A stretch of DNA of 11,525 bases from UBA6136 sp041158345 (GTDB lineage: Bacteria > Pseudomonadota > Gammaproteobacteria > Methylococcales > Methylococcaceae). Position 1 is the stretch's first letter. Every line of letters starts with the position of its first letter. The DNA is taken from NCBI GenBank assembly GCA_041158345.1, contig JBEBBO010000177.1, forward strand, positions 1 to 11,525, read 5' to 3'. Positions 1-6,786 of the stretch are shown here, in pieces. The position numbers and the translations under genes were made by a program. The notes beneath the pieces were generated by a model. It had not been told where the DNA came from, ran no database searches, and worked only from the letters and a program-made list of their open reading frames with translations.

Positions 1-686
1 AGGGCGCGAGCGGGTTTTCGACCCGGGTAGAGCGTGGGATGACCCGCTTGATGGGCCAGACAGCTCTTTTCCAGGGGGCAGGCATGACAGGCCGGCTTTC
101 TTGGGGTACAAATCAGCGAGCCCAGATCCATCATGGCCTGATTGAAATCGGCGGCCCTCACTGGGGGGGTGAGCGACTCACTGAGACGCCACAATTCCCG
201 GAGGGTCTCGGCCTGTCCCGGCCAGCCTGCGATGGCGCCATGGCGCGCTAAGACGCGGCGGACATTGCCATCCAGAATTGGGGCACTGATCCCCATTCCC
301 AGACTCAAGATGGCGCCAGCGGTCGAGCGCCCGACCCCCGGAAGTTTGACGAGCGACGCCAAAGACGCGGGAAATTCGCCATGATGCAATTCGATCAATT
401 GCCGTGCTGTTCGGTGGAGATTGCGGGCACGGGCGTAGTATCCCAACCCCGCCCAGAGACCCAGAACGCTCTCGAGGTCGCTTTCAGCCAAGGCAACCAG
501 CGTTGGAAATCGGTCCATGAACCGATGGAAGTAATCGATGACCGTGCTCACTTGCGTTTGTTGCAACATGATTTCGGACACCCAGACGCGATAAGGATCC
601 CGGGGCGATTGCCAGGGCAAATCTTTGCGTCCATGCGCGTCAAACCAAAGAAGAACCCTGGACTGAAAATCGCGGGTGTTGAGCAT
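1..686 (-). pseudogene. mutY: A/G-specific adenine glycosylase MutY, N-terminal part, frameshifted and cut by the window edge
   Basis: MutY removes adenine mispaired with 8-oxoguanine or guanine in base excision repair. Reading from ATG at 686, the protein starts MLNTRDFQSR and shows the family features in order: WVSEIMLQQTQV with catalytic Glu38, WAGLGYYARARNLH, the helix-hairpin-helix LPGVGRSTAGAIL (115-127), and ILDGNVRRVLAR with catalytic Asp139. After about residue 173, at a run of seven C on the coding strand (163-169 as G), the frame no longer encodes MutY. Dropping one C gives AADFNQAMMDLG followed by C-x6-C-x2-C-x5-C, the MutY [4Fe-4S] ligand pattern, open to the window edge. As written, the product loses the cluster and everything after it. 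The unshifted frame also stays open to position 1. Because the rest is perfectly conserved, a sequencing error or a very recent or reversible mutation is more likely than an old pseudogene. No good ribosome binding site precedes the ATG. Confidence 0.9.
163..169 (-). repeat. Homopolymer C7 tract at the mutY frameshift
   Basis: Seven G on the plus strand read as seven C in mutY. Six C would keep the glycosylase frame intact across the tract (encoding LTPPVRAADF); seven C shifts it. The tract lies between the helix-hairpin-helix/Asp part and the iron-sulfur part of the protein. Confidence 0.85.
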
Positions 687-718
687 GTTTCGAGAGTTTC
701 GGTTCAATCGTCTGGGCT

Positions 719-727
719 TGGTAGAAT
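719..727 (+). promoter_or_regulatory. Possible extended -10 promoter for the SEC-C gene
   Basis: TGGTAGAAT fits an extended -10 element (TGn plus a one-mismatch TATAAT), 37 bases before the chosen ATG at 765. No convincing -35 box is seen, which extended -10 promoters tolerate. It lies in the 78-base gap between the divergent mutY and SEC-C genes. Inferred from pattern only. Confidence 0.35.
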
Positions 728-764
728 TCAGCCCCTACATTCCTAATCGTTGACGGAAAATTTG

Positions 765-1253
765 ATGGATCCTACCGGCACCTGTTCCTGTTGGTCGAGT
801 CGCAGCTTTGAAGATTGTTGCGCGCCTTATCTTTCAGGTGGACAACAACCTGAAACTGCCGAAGCCTTGATGCGGTCTCGTTTTTCAGCGTTTCAACAGA
901 GAAACGCCGAGTATCTTCTGGACACTTGGGATCTTTCAACCCGCCCGTCACATCTTAGCTTTGACAAGGATGAGCGACGTTGGTCGACCCTTGAAATTGT
1001 CGAAACCATCGGAGGTGGCCCTTCGGATGAGCGAGGAGTGGTTGAATTCAAGGCAACCTATGAACTGGGCGATGATACCTATCTCTTTCATGAGATCAGC
1101 CGCTTTGTCCGTTATCGAGGCCATTGGGTCTACCTGGATGCCACCTTTCCTTACCACGGCAAGATCGCGCATCTGGGGAAAACCCTCAAAAATGCCCCTT
1201 GTCCTTGTGGCAGTGGCAAAAAATTCAAAAAGTGTTGCTCAGGCAAGTCCTGA
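765..1253 (+). CDS. YchJ-like SEC-C motif protein (UPF0225 family)
   Basis: A 162-residue cytosolic protein of the YchJ/UPF0225 family, molecular role unknown. The N-terminus has a first cysteine set (Cys7, Cys9, Cys18, Cys19) followed by ALMRSRFSAF, typical of the family. The middle is the NTF2-like YchJ core, ending in a RGHWVYLDATFP segment. The C-terminus is a canonical SEC-C zinc motif, CPCGSGKKFKKCC (146-158), as in the SecA tail. An upstream TTG at 750 is in frame, but ATG 765 is preferred because an ACGGAAAA stretch sits about eight bases before it and it gives the usual family length. The gene is divergent from mutY and 75 bases upstream of fhs, which appears to have its own promoter. 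The SEC-C motif binds zinc in the proteins where it was characterised; a nucleic-acid or ribosome link is only a guess. Confidence 0.9.
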   Translation: MDPTGTCSCWSSRSFEDCCAPYLSGGQQPETAEALMRSRFSAFQQRNAEYLLDTWDLSTRPSHLSFDKDERRWSTLEIVETIGGGPSDERGVVEFKATYELGDDTYLFHEISRFVRYRGHWVYLDATFPYHGKIAHLGKTLKNAPCPCGSGKKFKKCCSGKS

Positions 1254-1284
1254 TGCCATCCTTGCTCAGCCCTGTGGATGGACT

Positions 1285-1293
1285 TGCTAGAAT
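1285..1293 (+). promoter_or_regulatory. Possible extended -10 promoter for fhs
   Basis: TGCTAGAAT is an extended -10 element 35 bases before the fhs ATG at 1329. TTGCTC at 1262-1267 could act as a -35, but the 20-base spacing is too long for a standard promoter. It resembles the TGGTAGAAT site at 719-727. Pattern-based only. Confidence 0.4.
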
Positions 1294-1328
1294 TTATACC
1301 TTCCTCTTCGCCAATCGACTCGTAGCCC

Positions 1329-3002
1329 ATGTCTGATATAGAAATCGCCCGTGCCGCCCGCCTTAAACCTGTCATGGAGATTGCGCGGGAGCAGTTCGGC
1401 ATTCCTGCCGAATCTTTGGATCCTTATGGCCATTACAAGGCGAAGCTTTCGCTTGAGCACATTGAGAGCCTTGCTGGTAAGGCGGATGGCAAACTGATTC
1501 TGGTGACAGCCATCAGCCCAACACCCGCCGGTGAGGGGAAAACTACAACGACCGTTGGCTTGGGGGATGCCCTCAACCGCATTGGCAAGAAAACCCTGAT
1601 TTGTCTCAGGGAGCCTTCGTTAGGCCCGTGTTTCGGCGTGAAGGGCGGGGCTGCGGGTGGCGGTCATGCCCAGGTGGTCCCCATGGAGGACATCAATCTC
1701 CATTTTACGGGGGATTTCCATGCCATCGGTGTCGCGCACAATCTGCTTTCGGCGCTGATCGATAATCACATCAGCCATGGGAACAGTCTCGGGATCGATC
1801 CGCGAAGAATCCAGTGGAAGCGGGTCGTTGATATGAACGACCGTGCGCTTCGAAAAATCGTGGTTGGGATGGGGGGAACCGCCAATGGTTATCTTCGTGA
1901 AGATGGCTACGATATCGTCGTCGCCTCCGAAGTCATGGCGATCCTCTGCCTCGCACAAAGTCTCAAGGACCTGAAGGAACGCCTGGGCCGGATCATTATT
2001 GGCTATCACTTTGATGGCAAGACCCCGATCTATGCCCGTGATCTCAAGGCGCATGGGGCAATGGCTGCGTTACTCAAGGATGCGATCAAGCCCAATCTGG
2101 TCCAGACGCTGGAAAATAATCTGGCACTCATTCATGGGGGCCCCTTTGCCAATATTGCCCATGGCTGCAATACCGTGACCGCCACCCGGACGGCGCTCAA
2201 ACTTGCGGATTATGTCGTGACCGAAGCGGGCTTTGGTGCGGACCTCGGGGCGGAAAAATTCATCGACATCAAGTGTCGCATGGCAGGGCTAAAGCCCTCT
2301 GCGGTGGTTCTGGTTGCGACGATTCGGGCCTTGAAGTTCCACGGTGGCGTTGTCCGAGAAGCGCTCAATCAAGAAGATGTCGCGGCGCTTGAAAAGGGAT
2401 TTTCCAATCTCGAACGGCATGTCGAAAACATTCAAACCCACTATGGGCTGCCCTGCATTGTGGCGATCAATCACTTCACCTTCGATACCGATGCAGAAAT
2501 TGCCTTGTTGAAGGCCAAGTGCGAGACGCTGGGCGTTCAGGTCGTGATGGCCCGTCATTGGGCTGAAGGCGGGCAGGGCGCAGAGGATTTGGCTCGCGCG
2601 GTTGCGGCACAGGTGGATGAGGCGCCAGGTCAACATCAATTTGTTTACGAGGATGGGCTGTCGCTGGTTGAAAAAATCGAAGCGATCGCCACGAAGATTT
2701 ATGGTGCCCGGGCGGTTACGGTCGACCCCAAGGTCCGTCAGCAACTGGACGCATGGAGCCAGGATCACCCGGGTTATCCGGTGTGCATGGCAAAGACGCA
2801 AATGTCGTTTTCAACCGATCCCAGTCAGCGGGGTGCGCCCTCCGGCCATGATGTGCATATCCGGGAAGCGCGGCTCGCGAATGGTGCGGGCTTTGTGGTT
2901 GCGATTGCCGGAGACATCATGACCATGCCGGGTCTACCCAAGGTGCCTGCTGCTGAGGCCATTGATGTCGATGATCACGGGAACATTACGGGTCTTTTTT
3001 AG
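1329..3002 (+). CDS. fhs: Formate-tetrahydrofolate ligase
   Basis: Catalyses ATP + formate + tetrahydrofolate to 10-formyl-tetrahydrofolate + ADP + phosphate, feeding one-carbon units into purine, fMet-tRNA and serine/glycine metabolism in the cytosol. The 557-residue length is normal for the family. Visible motifs are the nucleotide-binding loop TPAGEGKTTTT (65-75), the REPSLGP signature (94-100) followed by GVKGGAAGGGHAQV (103-116), GDFHAIG near 128-134, the VATIRALKFHGG segment in the middle, and the conserved C-terminal GDIMTMPGLPKVPAAE. The frame is uninterrupted. The ATG is supported by the family-like N-terminus; no strong Shine-Dalgarno sequence is seen. The gene stands alone: folD and purine genes are absent from the window, and an inverted repeat begins 18 bases after the stop. 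Fhs is patchily distributed in gammaproteobacteria, where it complements or replaces the FolD route. Confidence 0.98.
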   Translation: MSDIEIARAARLKPVMEIAREQFGIPAESLDPYGHYKAKLSLEHIESLAGKADGKLILVTAISPTPAGEGKTTTTVGLGDALNRIGKKTLICLREPSLGPCFGVKGGAAGGGHAQVVPMEDINLHFTGDFHAIGVAHNLLSALIDNHISHGNSLGIDPRRIQWKRVVDMNDRALRKIVVGMGGTANGYLREDGYDIVVASEVMAILCLAQSLKDLKERLGRIIIGYHFDGKTPIYARDLKAHGAMAALLKDAIKPNLVQTLENNLALIHGGPFANIAHGCNTVTATRTALKLADYVVTEAGFGADLGAEKFIDIKCRMAGLKPSAVVLVATIRALKFHGGVVREALNQEDVAALEKGFSNLERHVENIQTHYGLPCIVAINHFTFDTDAEIALLKAKCETLGVQVVMARHWAEGGQGAEDLARAVAAQVDEAPGQHQFVYEDGLSLVEKIEAIATKIYGARAVTVDPKVRQQLDAWSQDHPGYPVCMAKTQMSFSTDPSQRGAPSGHDVHIREARLANGAGFVVAIAGDIMTMPGLPKVPAAEAIDVDDHGNITGLF

Positions 3003-3020
3003 TCTGAACGGATTGTACTG

Positions 3021-3053
3021 ATTGTGCCCGGTTAAATTCCGTAACCGCACGAT
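3021..3053. repeat. Inverted repeat downstream of fhs
   Basis: ATTGTG then CGGTTA pairs with TAACCG then CACGAT: two six-base-pair helices (one G-T pair) separated by a two-base CC bulge, with the seven-base loop AATTCCG. It starts 18 bases after the fhs stop. It lacks a T run on either strand, so it is not a standard intrinsic terminator. It could protect the fhs 3' end, act as a weak terminator, or be a protein-binding palindrome. Confidence 0.5.
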
Positions 3054-3133
3054 TTGGGATAAAGTACGCAGTGTGGGGGGAGACCTCGAATTAACCCGTA
3101 CGTTTTGGCTGAATCAGATCAAAACGACAAGCC

Positions 3134-3190
3134 ATCGGGTCAGACACTGTGGCAGAGGCCTTGAGCGGTACTCATGCCCTGCGGCCCGAT
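3134..3190 (+). repeat. Nested hairpin in the leader of the KYPA-repeat protein
   Basis: The outer stem pairs ATCGGGTC (3134-3141) with GGCCCGAT (3183-3190), including one G-T pair. Inside it, GGCAGAG (3151-3157) pairs with CTC-a-TGCC (3171-3178) with one bulged base. The structure ends about 20 bases before the GGAGG of the next gene, so it could be a folded 5' leader. It matches no riboswitch class that I recognise. Confidence 0.35.
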
Positions 3191-3211
3191 CAATTAGAAG
3201 ATCTATTGGAT

Positions 3212-3216
3212 GGAGG
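3212..3216 (+). promoter_or_regulatory. Shine-Dalgarno site fixing the start at 3225
   Basis: A GGAGG core eight bases before ATG 3225. An in-frame ATG at 3210 overlaps this site and is therefore unlikely to be the start. This is one of the best ribosome binding sites in the window and suggests strong translation of the small exported protein. Confidence 0.8.
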
Positions 3217-3224
3217 ATAACCAA

Positions 3225-3518
3225 ATGACCATGTTCAAGACTCTGGCAACCGCTACGTTGCTGGCTTCAGCGATCTCTACCAATCCTGTTGCTGCAAGCG
3301 AAGACAAGTATCCGGCTTACAACTTCCAGCCGTCCGTGATTTTTTCTAATGCGGAATTGATTGAAAAGACGCATGGGGCTATGGCAACGACCCCGAGTGC
3401 GGGCGGTGTTGTAGCGACCGCATCGGCGCCTGCTGCGCTTGCAGCCGTGGCCCATGAAGCGGATCCGAAGTATCCTGCGGCCTACTTCAATCCCACGATT
3501 CTCGTTCCCGCAAAGTAA
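3225..3518 (+). CDS. Small exported protein with two KYPA..F.P motifs, function unknown
   Basis: Not recognised. The 97-residue product starts MTMFKTLATATLLASAIS and has a Sec-type signal peptide with likely cleavage after VAA (residue 24), leaving a mature protein of about 73 residues. The mature protein opens with EDKYPAYNFQPSVIF (26-40) and closes with DPKYPAAYFNPTILVPAK (80-97): two versions of a motif KYPA-aromatic-x-F/aromatic-x-P-S/T-hydrophobic at either end. The middle is Ala/Thr/Ser/Gly-rich with little predicted structure. There is no cysteine, lipobox or further membrane segment, so it is probably periplasmic or secreted. The gene stands alone with a 222-base leader, an excellent ribosome binding site and a strong terminator, which together suggest high or regulated expression. 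Signal peptide, strong ribosome binding site and terminator make it a real gene; function is unknown. Confidence 0.8.
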   Translation: MTMFKTLATATLLASAISTNPVAASEDKYPAYNFQPSVIFSNAELIEKTHGAMATTPSAGGVVATASAPAALAAVAHEADPKYPAAYFNPTILVPAK

Positions 3519-3559
3519 GACAGTCGCGGTCGCCGCTCGGCGACCCTCGTCTTCGGGAT

Positions 3560-3594
3560 AAAAAAGCGGACGGTCTTAACCGCCCGCTTTTTTT
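3560..3594. terminator. Bidirectional intrinsic terminator between the KYPA gene and yciH
   Basis: AAAAAAGCGG and CCGCTTTTTT form a ten-base-pair stem, then one A-C mismatch, four more pairs (CGGT/ACCG) and the loop CTTA. It has a T run downstream on both strands, so it can end the plus-strand small gene and the minus-strand operon. The yciH stop codon (TAA, 3578-3576) lies in its loop region. Confidence 0.9.
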
Positions 3595-3938
3595 ACGGTC
3601 CAACCGAGCTTTGTCAGCTCACTGAAGAGCAAATCCCGGTGGTCACCTTGAATCTCGATCTGGCCGTCCTTGACGGTGCCGCCTGTCCCGCAGCGGGTTT
3701 TTAATTGCTTTCCGAGCGCTTGAAGCGCCGTGTCCTCTAGAGGGACGCCGGTGATTACGGTCACCCCCTTGCCGTTTCGACCTTTGGTTTCCCGGCGTAT
3801 GCGGACGATGCCATCCCCTGCCGGACGCTGTGCGGCCTGCTTTCGACAGGTGCAGGCATCGACCGGTTTTCCACAACCGGGGCAGACCCGGCCGATCCCT
3901 GTGGTGTAGACCACGCGGTTTTGATTTTTCAGCGACAT
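3576..3938 (-). CDS. yciH: SUI1/YciH family translation-initiation-factor-like protein
   Basis: A 120-residue bacterial homologue of eukaryotic eIF1 (SUI1 fold); E. coli YciH is thought to influence start selection or translation inhibition under stress. The N-terminus MSLKNQNRVVYTTGIGRV matches the family. It is followed by a four-cysteine, probably zinc-binding element (Cys19, Cys22, Cys29, Cys31; CPGCGKPVDACTC) that many non-enterobacterial members carry and E. coli lacks. The SUI1 domain fills the rest: GDGIVRIRRETKGRNGKGVTVITG, LKTRCGTGG, VKDGQIEIQGDHRD and the typical C-terminal KAGG. An in-frame ATG at 3992 would overlap the amidase gene; 3938 is chosen because it gives the family N-terminus and a 22-base gap after the amidase stop. 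It is the last gene of the minus-strand operon and its stop lies in the terminator. Confidence 0.92.
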   Translation of the reverse strand: MSLKNQNRVVYTTGIGRVCPGCGKPVDACTCRKQAAQRPAGDGIVRIRRETKGRNGKGVTVITGVPLEDTALQALGKQLKTRCGTGGTVKDGQIEIQGDHRDLLFSELTKLGWTVKKAGG

Positions 3939-3960
3939 AGGTAATTTCTGCAGGAAAGGC

Positions 3961-4719
3961 TTAGCGGTGGGGTTGAATCGCCCGAATGCCATTAAAAATG
4001 GCTCGGGCTAAGCGTTCTTGCTGTTTGGGGTCTGACAGGCGACTTTCTTCGTCCTGACTTGAAATGAATCCGGTTTCGATCAGAAGGGAAGGGACATCCA
4101 GTGATTTGAGTACCTTGAAGCCTGCTTTTTGAACCGAGGGGTTGTGAATCTTAAAGTCGTGGGCCAATGACAGCATGATCGATCGGGCGGCCTTTTCGCT
4201 CGCCTCGCGGTTTGCATTTTTAGAGAGATCCACCAAGACGGATGCCACCATGGCGTCTTCGGCACCGAGATCGACGCCGCCGACTTCCCCCGCATTTTCT
4301 CGATCCGCCAGCGTTCGGGCGGCTTCACTGGATGCCCCGTTTTCTGAGAGGACAAAGACGGTGGAGCCTTTCACAGCGCCGTCTTCATAGGCATCAGCAT
4401 GGAGCGAGATGAAAAGGTCCGCTCGCGCTTCTTGAGCAATGTCCGCCCGGCGCCTGAGGTCTACAAAATGATCATCGCCGCGCACCATGACGGCTTTCAT
4501 GCCGGGTTCTACCCGAATGAAGTCTTTGAGCCGTCGGGCAATGGCGAGCACGATGTCCTTTTCCTGAATCCCTGAAGGCCCGATAGCCCCGCTGTCCTTG
4601 CCACCATGGCCAGCATCAATCACGACCACAAATGGTTTTGTGTGCACTTGTGCTGGGGTAGCCGCAAGATCCAGCGAGACGAGGCTCAGCGCACTGATAA
4701 TCAAAAGTCGAGCGATCAT
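3961..4719 (-). CDS. N-acetylmuramoyl-L-alanine amidase (Amidase_3, AmiA/B/C type)
   Basis: A periplasmic zinc amidase that cuts the amide bond between MurNAc and L-Ala in peptidoglycan, used in daughter-cell separation. The 252-residue product starts with a signal peptide (MIARLLIISALSLVSLDLAA, cleavage around 20-25) and then goes straight into the catalytic domain. IDAGHGGKDSG carries zinc ligand His38, QEKD gives Glu53, SLHADA gives His107, and IETGFIS gives catalytic Glu215. The stretch around 130-165 corresponds to the insertion that holds the autoinhibitory helix controlled by EnvC/NlpD in characterised homologues. There is no AMIN or LysM domain, so it resembles AmiA in architecture, although the position after tsaE is that of amiB in E. 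coli. Its ATG overlaps the tsaE stop (ATGA), implying translational coupling. Confidence 0.95.
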   Translation of the reverse strand: MIARLLIISALSLVSLDLAATPAQVHTKPFVVVIDAGHGGKDSGAIGPSGIQEKDIVLAIARRLKDFIRVEPGMKAVMVRGDDHFVDLRRRADIAQEARADLFISLHADAYEDGAVKGSTVFVLSENGASSEAARTLADRENAGEVGGVDLGAEDAMVASVLVDLSKNANREASEKAARSIMLSLAHDFKIHNPSVQKAGFKVLKSLDVPSLLIETGFISSQDEESRLSDPKQQERLARAIFNGIRAIQPHR

Positions 4720-5183
4720 TTTTTTTGAGGCAGAGGGTCGGACATTTCGGGGGTCACAATCTTCGCAATACGCGATGCGCCATCATAAATCAGGGTGATT
4801 TCGAAATCCGCTGCCGGAAGAAAACCTAGACCCCGTTCAGGCCATTCAAGAAAGGCAATCGAATCTTTGGAAAAGTAATCGCGGATCCCCATCCATTCGA
4901 GCTCTTCGGGATCGCTGAGGCGGTAAAGGTCGAAGTGAAAGATTCGCTGCTCCCCCAGAACGTATTCTTCGACGAGCGTGAAGGTGGGGCTCTTCACCGG
5001 TCCCGAGTGTCCAAGGGCCTCAAGGTAACCCCGAACCAGCGTGGTTTTTCCGGCACCCAAGTTGCCATGAAGAAAAATGACGCTTCCCGGTCTGGTGTGC
5101 TCGGCAAGCCATGCCCCCAACCCAAGGGTTGCGGCTTCATCGATAAGGGAAAACTCACCGGTTAGCTGAGGCGTATCGGCCAT
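4716..5183 (-). CDS. tsaE: tRNA N6-threonylcarbamoyladenosine biosynthesis ATPase TsaE
   Basis: TsaE (YjeE) is the cytosolic P-loop ATPase that works with TsaB, TsaD and TsaC to make t6A37 in ANN-decoding tRNAs. Counting from ATG 5183 the protein has 155 residues, the usual size. Motifs are Walker A GNLGAGKTT (40-48), SPTFTLVEEY (65-74), HFDLYRLSDPEELE (83-96) and FLEWPERG (111-118). The frame extends upstream to 5270, but that would add 29 residues overlapping nnr with no family resemblance. With 5183 as start, the gene overlaps the nnr 3' end by 22 bases, and its TGA overlaps the amidase ATG. No clear Shine-Dalgarno sequence is seen, so translation is probably coupled to nnr. The last codons and the junction lie in a run of eight A. 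Confidence 0.95.
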   Translation of the reverse strand: MADTPQLTGEFSLIDEAATLGLGAWLAEHTRPGSVIFLHGNLGAGKTTLVRGYLEALGHSGPVKSPTFTLVEEYVLGEQRIFHFDLYRLSDPEELEWMGIRDYFSKDSIAFLEWPERGLGFLPAADFEITLIYDGASRIAKIVTPEMSDPLPQKK

Positions 5184-6718
5184 CGCGGTGACTTGAGTTG
5201 GGCGGGTGAATGGAGGAGCTGGCGAATGGCTGGCGGTAAATCCAAGGCGAGTAGTCCGCGCTCGCCGCATTCTTCGGCCAGTAAATCGCCGGCGCCAGCG
5301 TGGAGGATAGCGCCCAGTGTGGCCGCGTCAAAGGCGGACAGCCCCTGAGCCATCAGGGCAGCAATGACACCCGTCAGAACGTCCCCCATGCCACCTGAAG
5401 CCATGCCGGGGTTTCCCAGTGGAACAACGCGTGGCAATCTTCCAACTTCCGCGACGAGGGTGCCGGCGCCTTTGAGCACGATGCTCGCACCAAATTGCTC
5501 GGCTAAACTCAACGCCGCTGCGAATCGATCTGCCTGTATCGCCTGTGAGGTGCTTCCTAGAAGTCGTGCCGCCTCACCCGGATGGGGTGTCAGGACCCAA
5601 GGGGCCGCCCGATGAAGGGGGCCGCTGAGGAGATTGAGGGCATCGGCATCCACAACGAGCGGCAGGGGGCAGTCGATCACCTGATCAAGGAGGCTCTTTC
5701 CCCAGGGGGTTTGTCCCAGCCCCGGCCCAATCGCGATGACCGTGGCTTTCTTGATCAGTGCCTCCAGATCCTTCCCATTCCGAATGCCATGAACCATCAG
5801 TTCAGGACGGCCTTGATTGAGGCAAGGGGCATGATCGGGATGCGTTCCAATGCTGACCAGGCCTGAGCCGCATCTCAGCGCGGCCTCCCCTGCAAGACGG
5901 GCAGCGCCGCTGTAGCCTTGATCTCCACCGACGATCAAAACATGTCCAAATGTGCCTTTATGACTCTCCCGCGGCCTGGGTTTGGGCGCAGATTGAATCC
6001 ATCCGATGAGCTCAGCGAAGGGTTTCTGACCTCTCAAAACCTCAGGATCCACGCCGATATGGGAAACATGAATCTTGCCCGCACAGCTTGGGCCCATGCC
6101 GGTAAAAAGCCCAGGTTTGGGTTGAACGAAGGTGATGGTGAGATCGGCCCGGATCGCGGTGCCGAGAATGCAGCCCCGATCGGCATGAAGTCCCGAGGGA
6201 ACATCTAACGCGATCAGCGAGCGGCGGTTTTGGGCATGGCCGAAGCCGCGCTCGCGATACCGATTGGCGGCTTCGATAATCAGCGCATCCTGCCCTTCGA
6301 TGACCCGATCGAGACCGGTTCCAAACAACCCATCGACAAGAATCTCAACGGCTTCAAAATCTTCCGGGATGAAGTCGAGAATGGGGCCCCCAGCCGCCAG
6401 ATAACGTGCTTTGGCGATGGCGGCATCCCCCTGAGGTGCATGCCGAGGGTCGGAAGGGTAAAGTCTGACATCCCATCCGGCTTCGAGGGCCAGCCGGGCG
6501 ACGACATAGGCGTCCCCCCCATTGTTGCCGCGCCCCGCCATGGCAGACAGGGTGCGCGCCTGAGGCCGCAGTTGTTTGATGCATGCGAAGGCTGCAGCGC
6601 CCGCACGCTCCATCAATTCGATACCATGGCCATCGAGTCGTTGAATAGCCTCGGCATCCATGGCTCGAACGGCCTTCGAAGCATAGAGTGGCAAGCGGGG
6701 CGTCGACGGAAAATCCAT
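5162..6718 (-). CDS. nnr: Bifunctional NAD(P)HX epimerase / ADP-dependent NAD(P)HX dehydratase
   Basis: Repairs hydrated NADH and NADPH: the N-terminal YjeF_N domain epimerises the R and S forms of NAD(P)HX, and the C-terminal ribokinase-like domain dehydrates the S form using ADP. The 518-residue fusion is the normal bacterial length. The epimerase half shows ELMERAGAAAF (34-44), GRGNNGGDAYVVAR (62-75), VDGLFGTGLDR and ALDVPSGLHAD. The dehydratase half shows KGTFGHVLIVGGDQGYSGAARLAG, GPGLGQ, VDADALNLL, LTPHPGEAARLLG, VLKGAGTLVA and NPGMASGGMGDVLTG. A TTG at 6742 is in frame, but ATG 6718 (MDFPSTPRLP) is preferred on family grounds. It is the first gene of the minus-strand operon nnr-tsaE-amidase-yciH, divergent from queG with 68 bases between the starts. 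Confidence 0.96.
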   Translation of the reverse strand: MDFPSTPRLPLYASKAVRAMDAEAIQRLDGHGIELMERAGAAAFACIKQLRPQARTLSAMAGRGNNGGDAYVVARLALEAGWDVRLYPSDPRHAPQGDAAIAKARYLAAGGPILDFIPEDFEAVEILVDGLFGTGLDRVIEGQDALIIEAANRYRERGFGHAQNRRSLIALDVPSGLHADRGCILGTAIRADLTITFVQPKPGLFTGMGPSCAGKIHVSHIGVDPEVLRGQKPFAELIGWIQSAPKPRPRESHKGTFGHVLIVGGDQGYSGAARLAGEAALRCGSGLVSIGTHPDHAPCLNQGRPELMVHGIRNGKDLEALIKKATVIAIGPGLGQTPWGKSLLDQVIDCPLPLVVDADALNLLSGPLHRAAPWVLTPHPGEAARLLGSTSQAIQADRFAAALSLAEQFGASIVLKGAGTLVAEVGRLPRVVPLGNPGMASGGMGDVLTGVIAALMAQGLSAFDAATLGAILHAGAGDLLAEECGERGLLALDLPPAIRQLLHSPAQLKSPRWPIRLS

Positions 6719-6750
6719 GGAGAGACGTCTATGATGGGTCAAAGGACAAC

Positions 6751-6756
6751 ATTCTA
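6751..6756 (-). promoter_or_regulatory. Possible -10 box for the nnr operon
   Basis: On the minus strand this reads TAGAAT, about 32 bases before the nnr ATG in the queG-nnr divergent gap. The region 17 bases further up is A-rich and has no recognisable -35. The same hexamer occurs before the SEC-C gene and fhs. Weak, pattern-based call. Confidence 0.25.
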
Positions 6757-6786
6757 CGATGGCTTGCTTTTTTCTTTTTGAAGATC

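Noticed and set aside
2289..2801. Minus-strand open frame of 170 codons inside fhs
   Set aside because: Antisense to a fully conserved enzyme with no independent signal.
3022..3228. Open frame of 68 codons between fhs and the KYPA-repeat gene
   Set aside because: Basic, low-information protein with no signal or motif; it overlaps both hairpins and the Shine-Dalgarno site of the next gene. Better read as untranslated leader.
6230..6781. Plus-strand open frame opposite the 5' half of nnr
   Set aside because: The minus frame carries all conserved NAD(P)HX epimerase motifs; the plus frame shows none.
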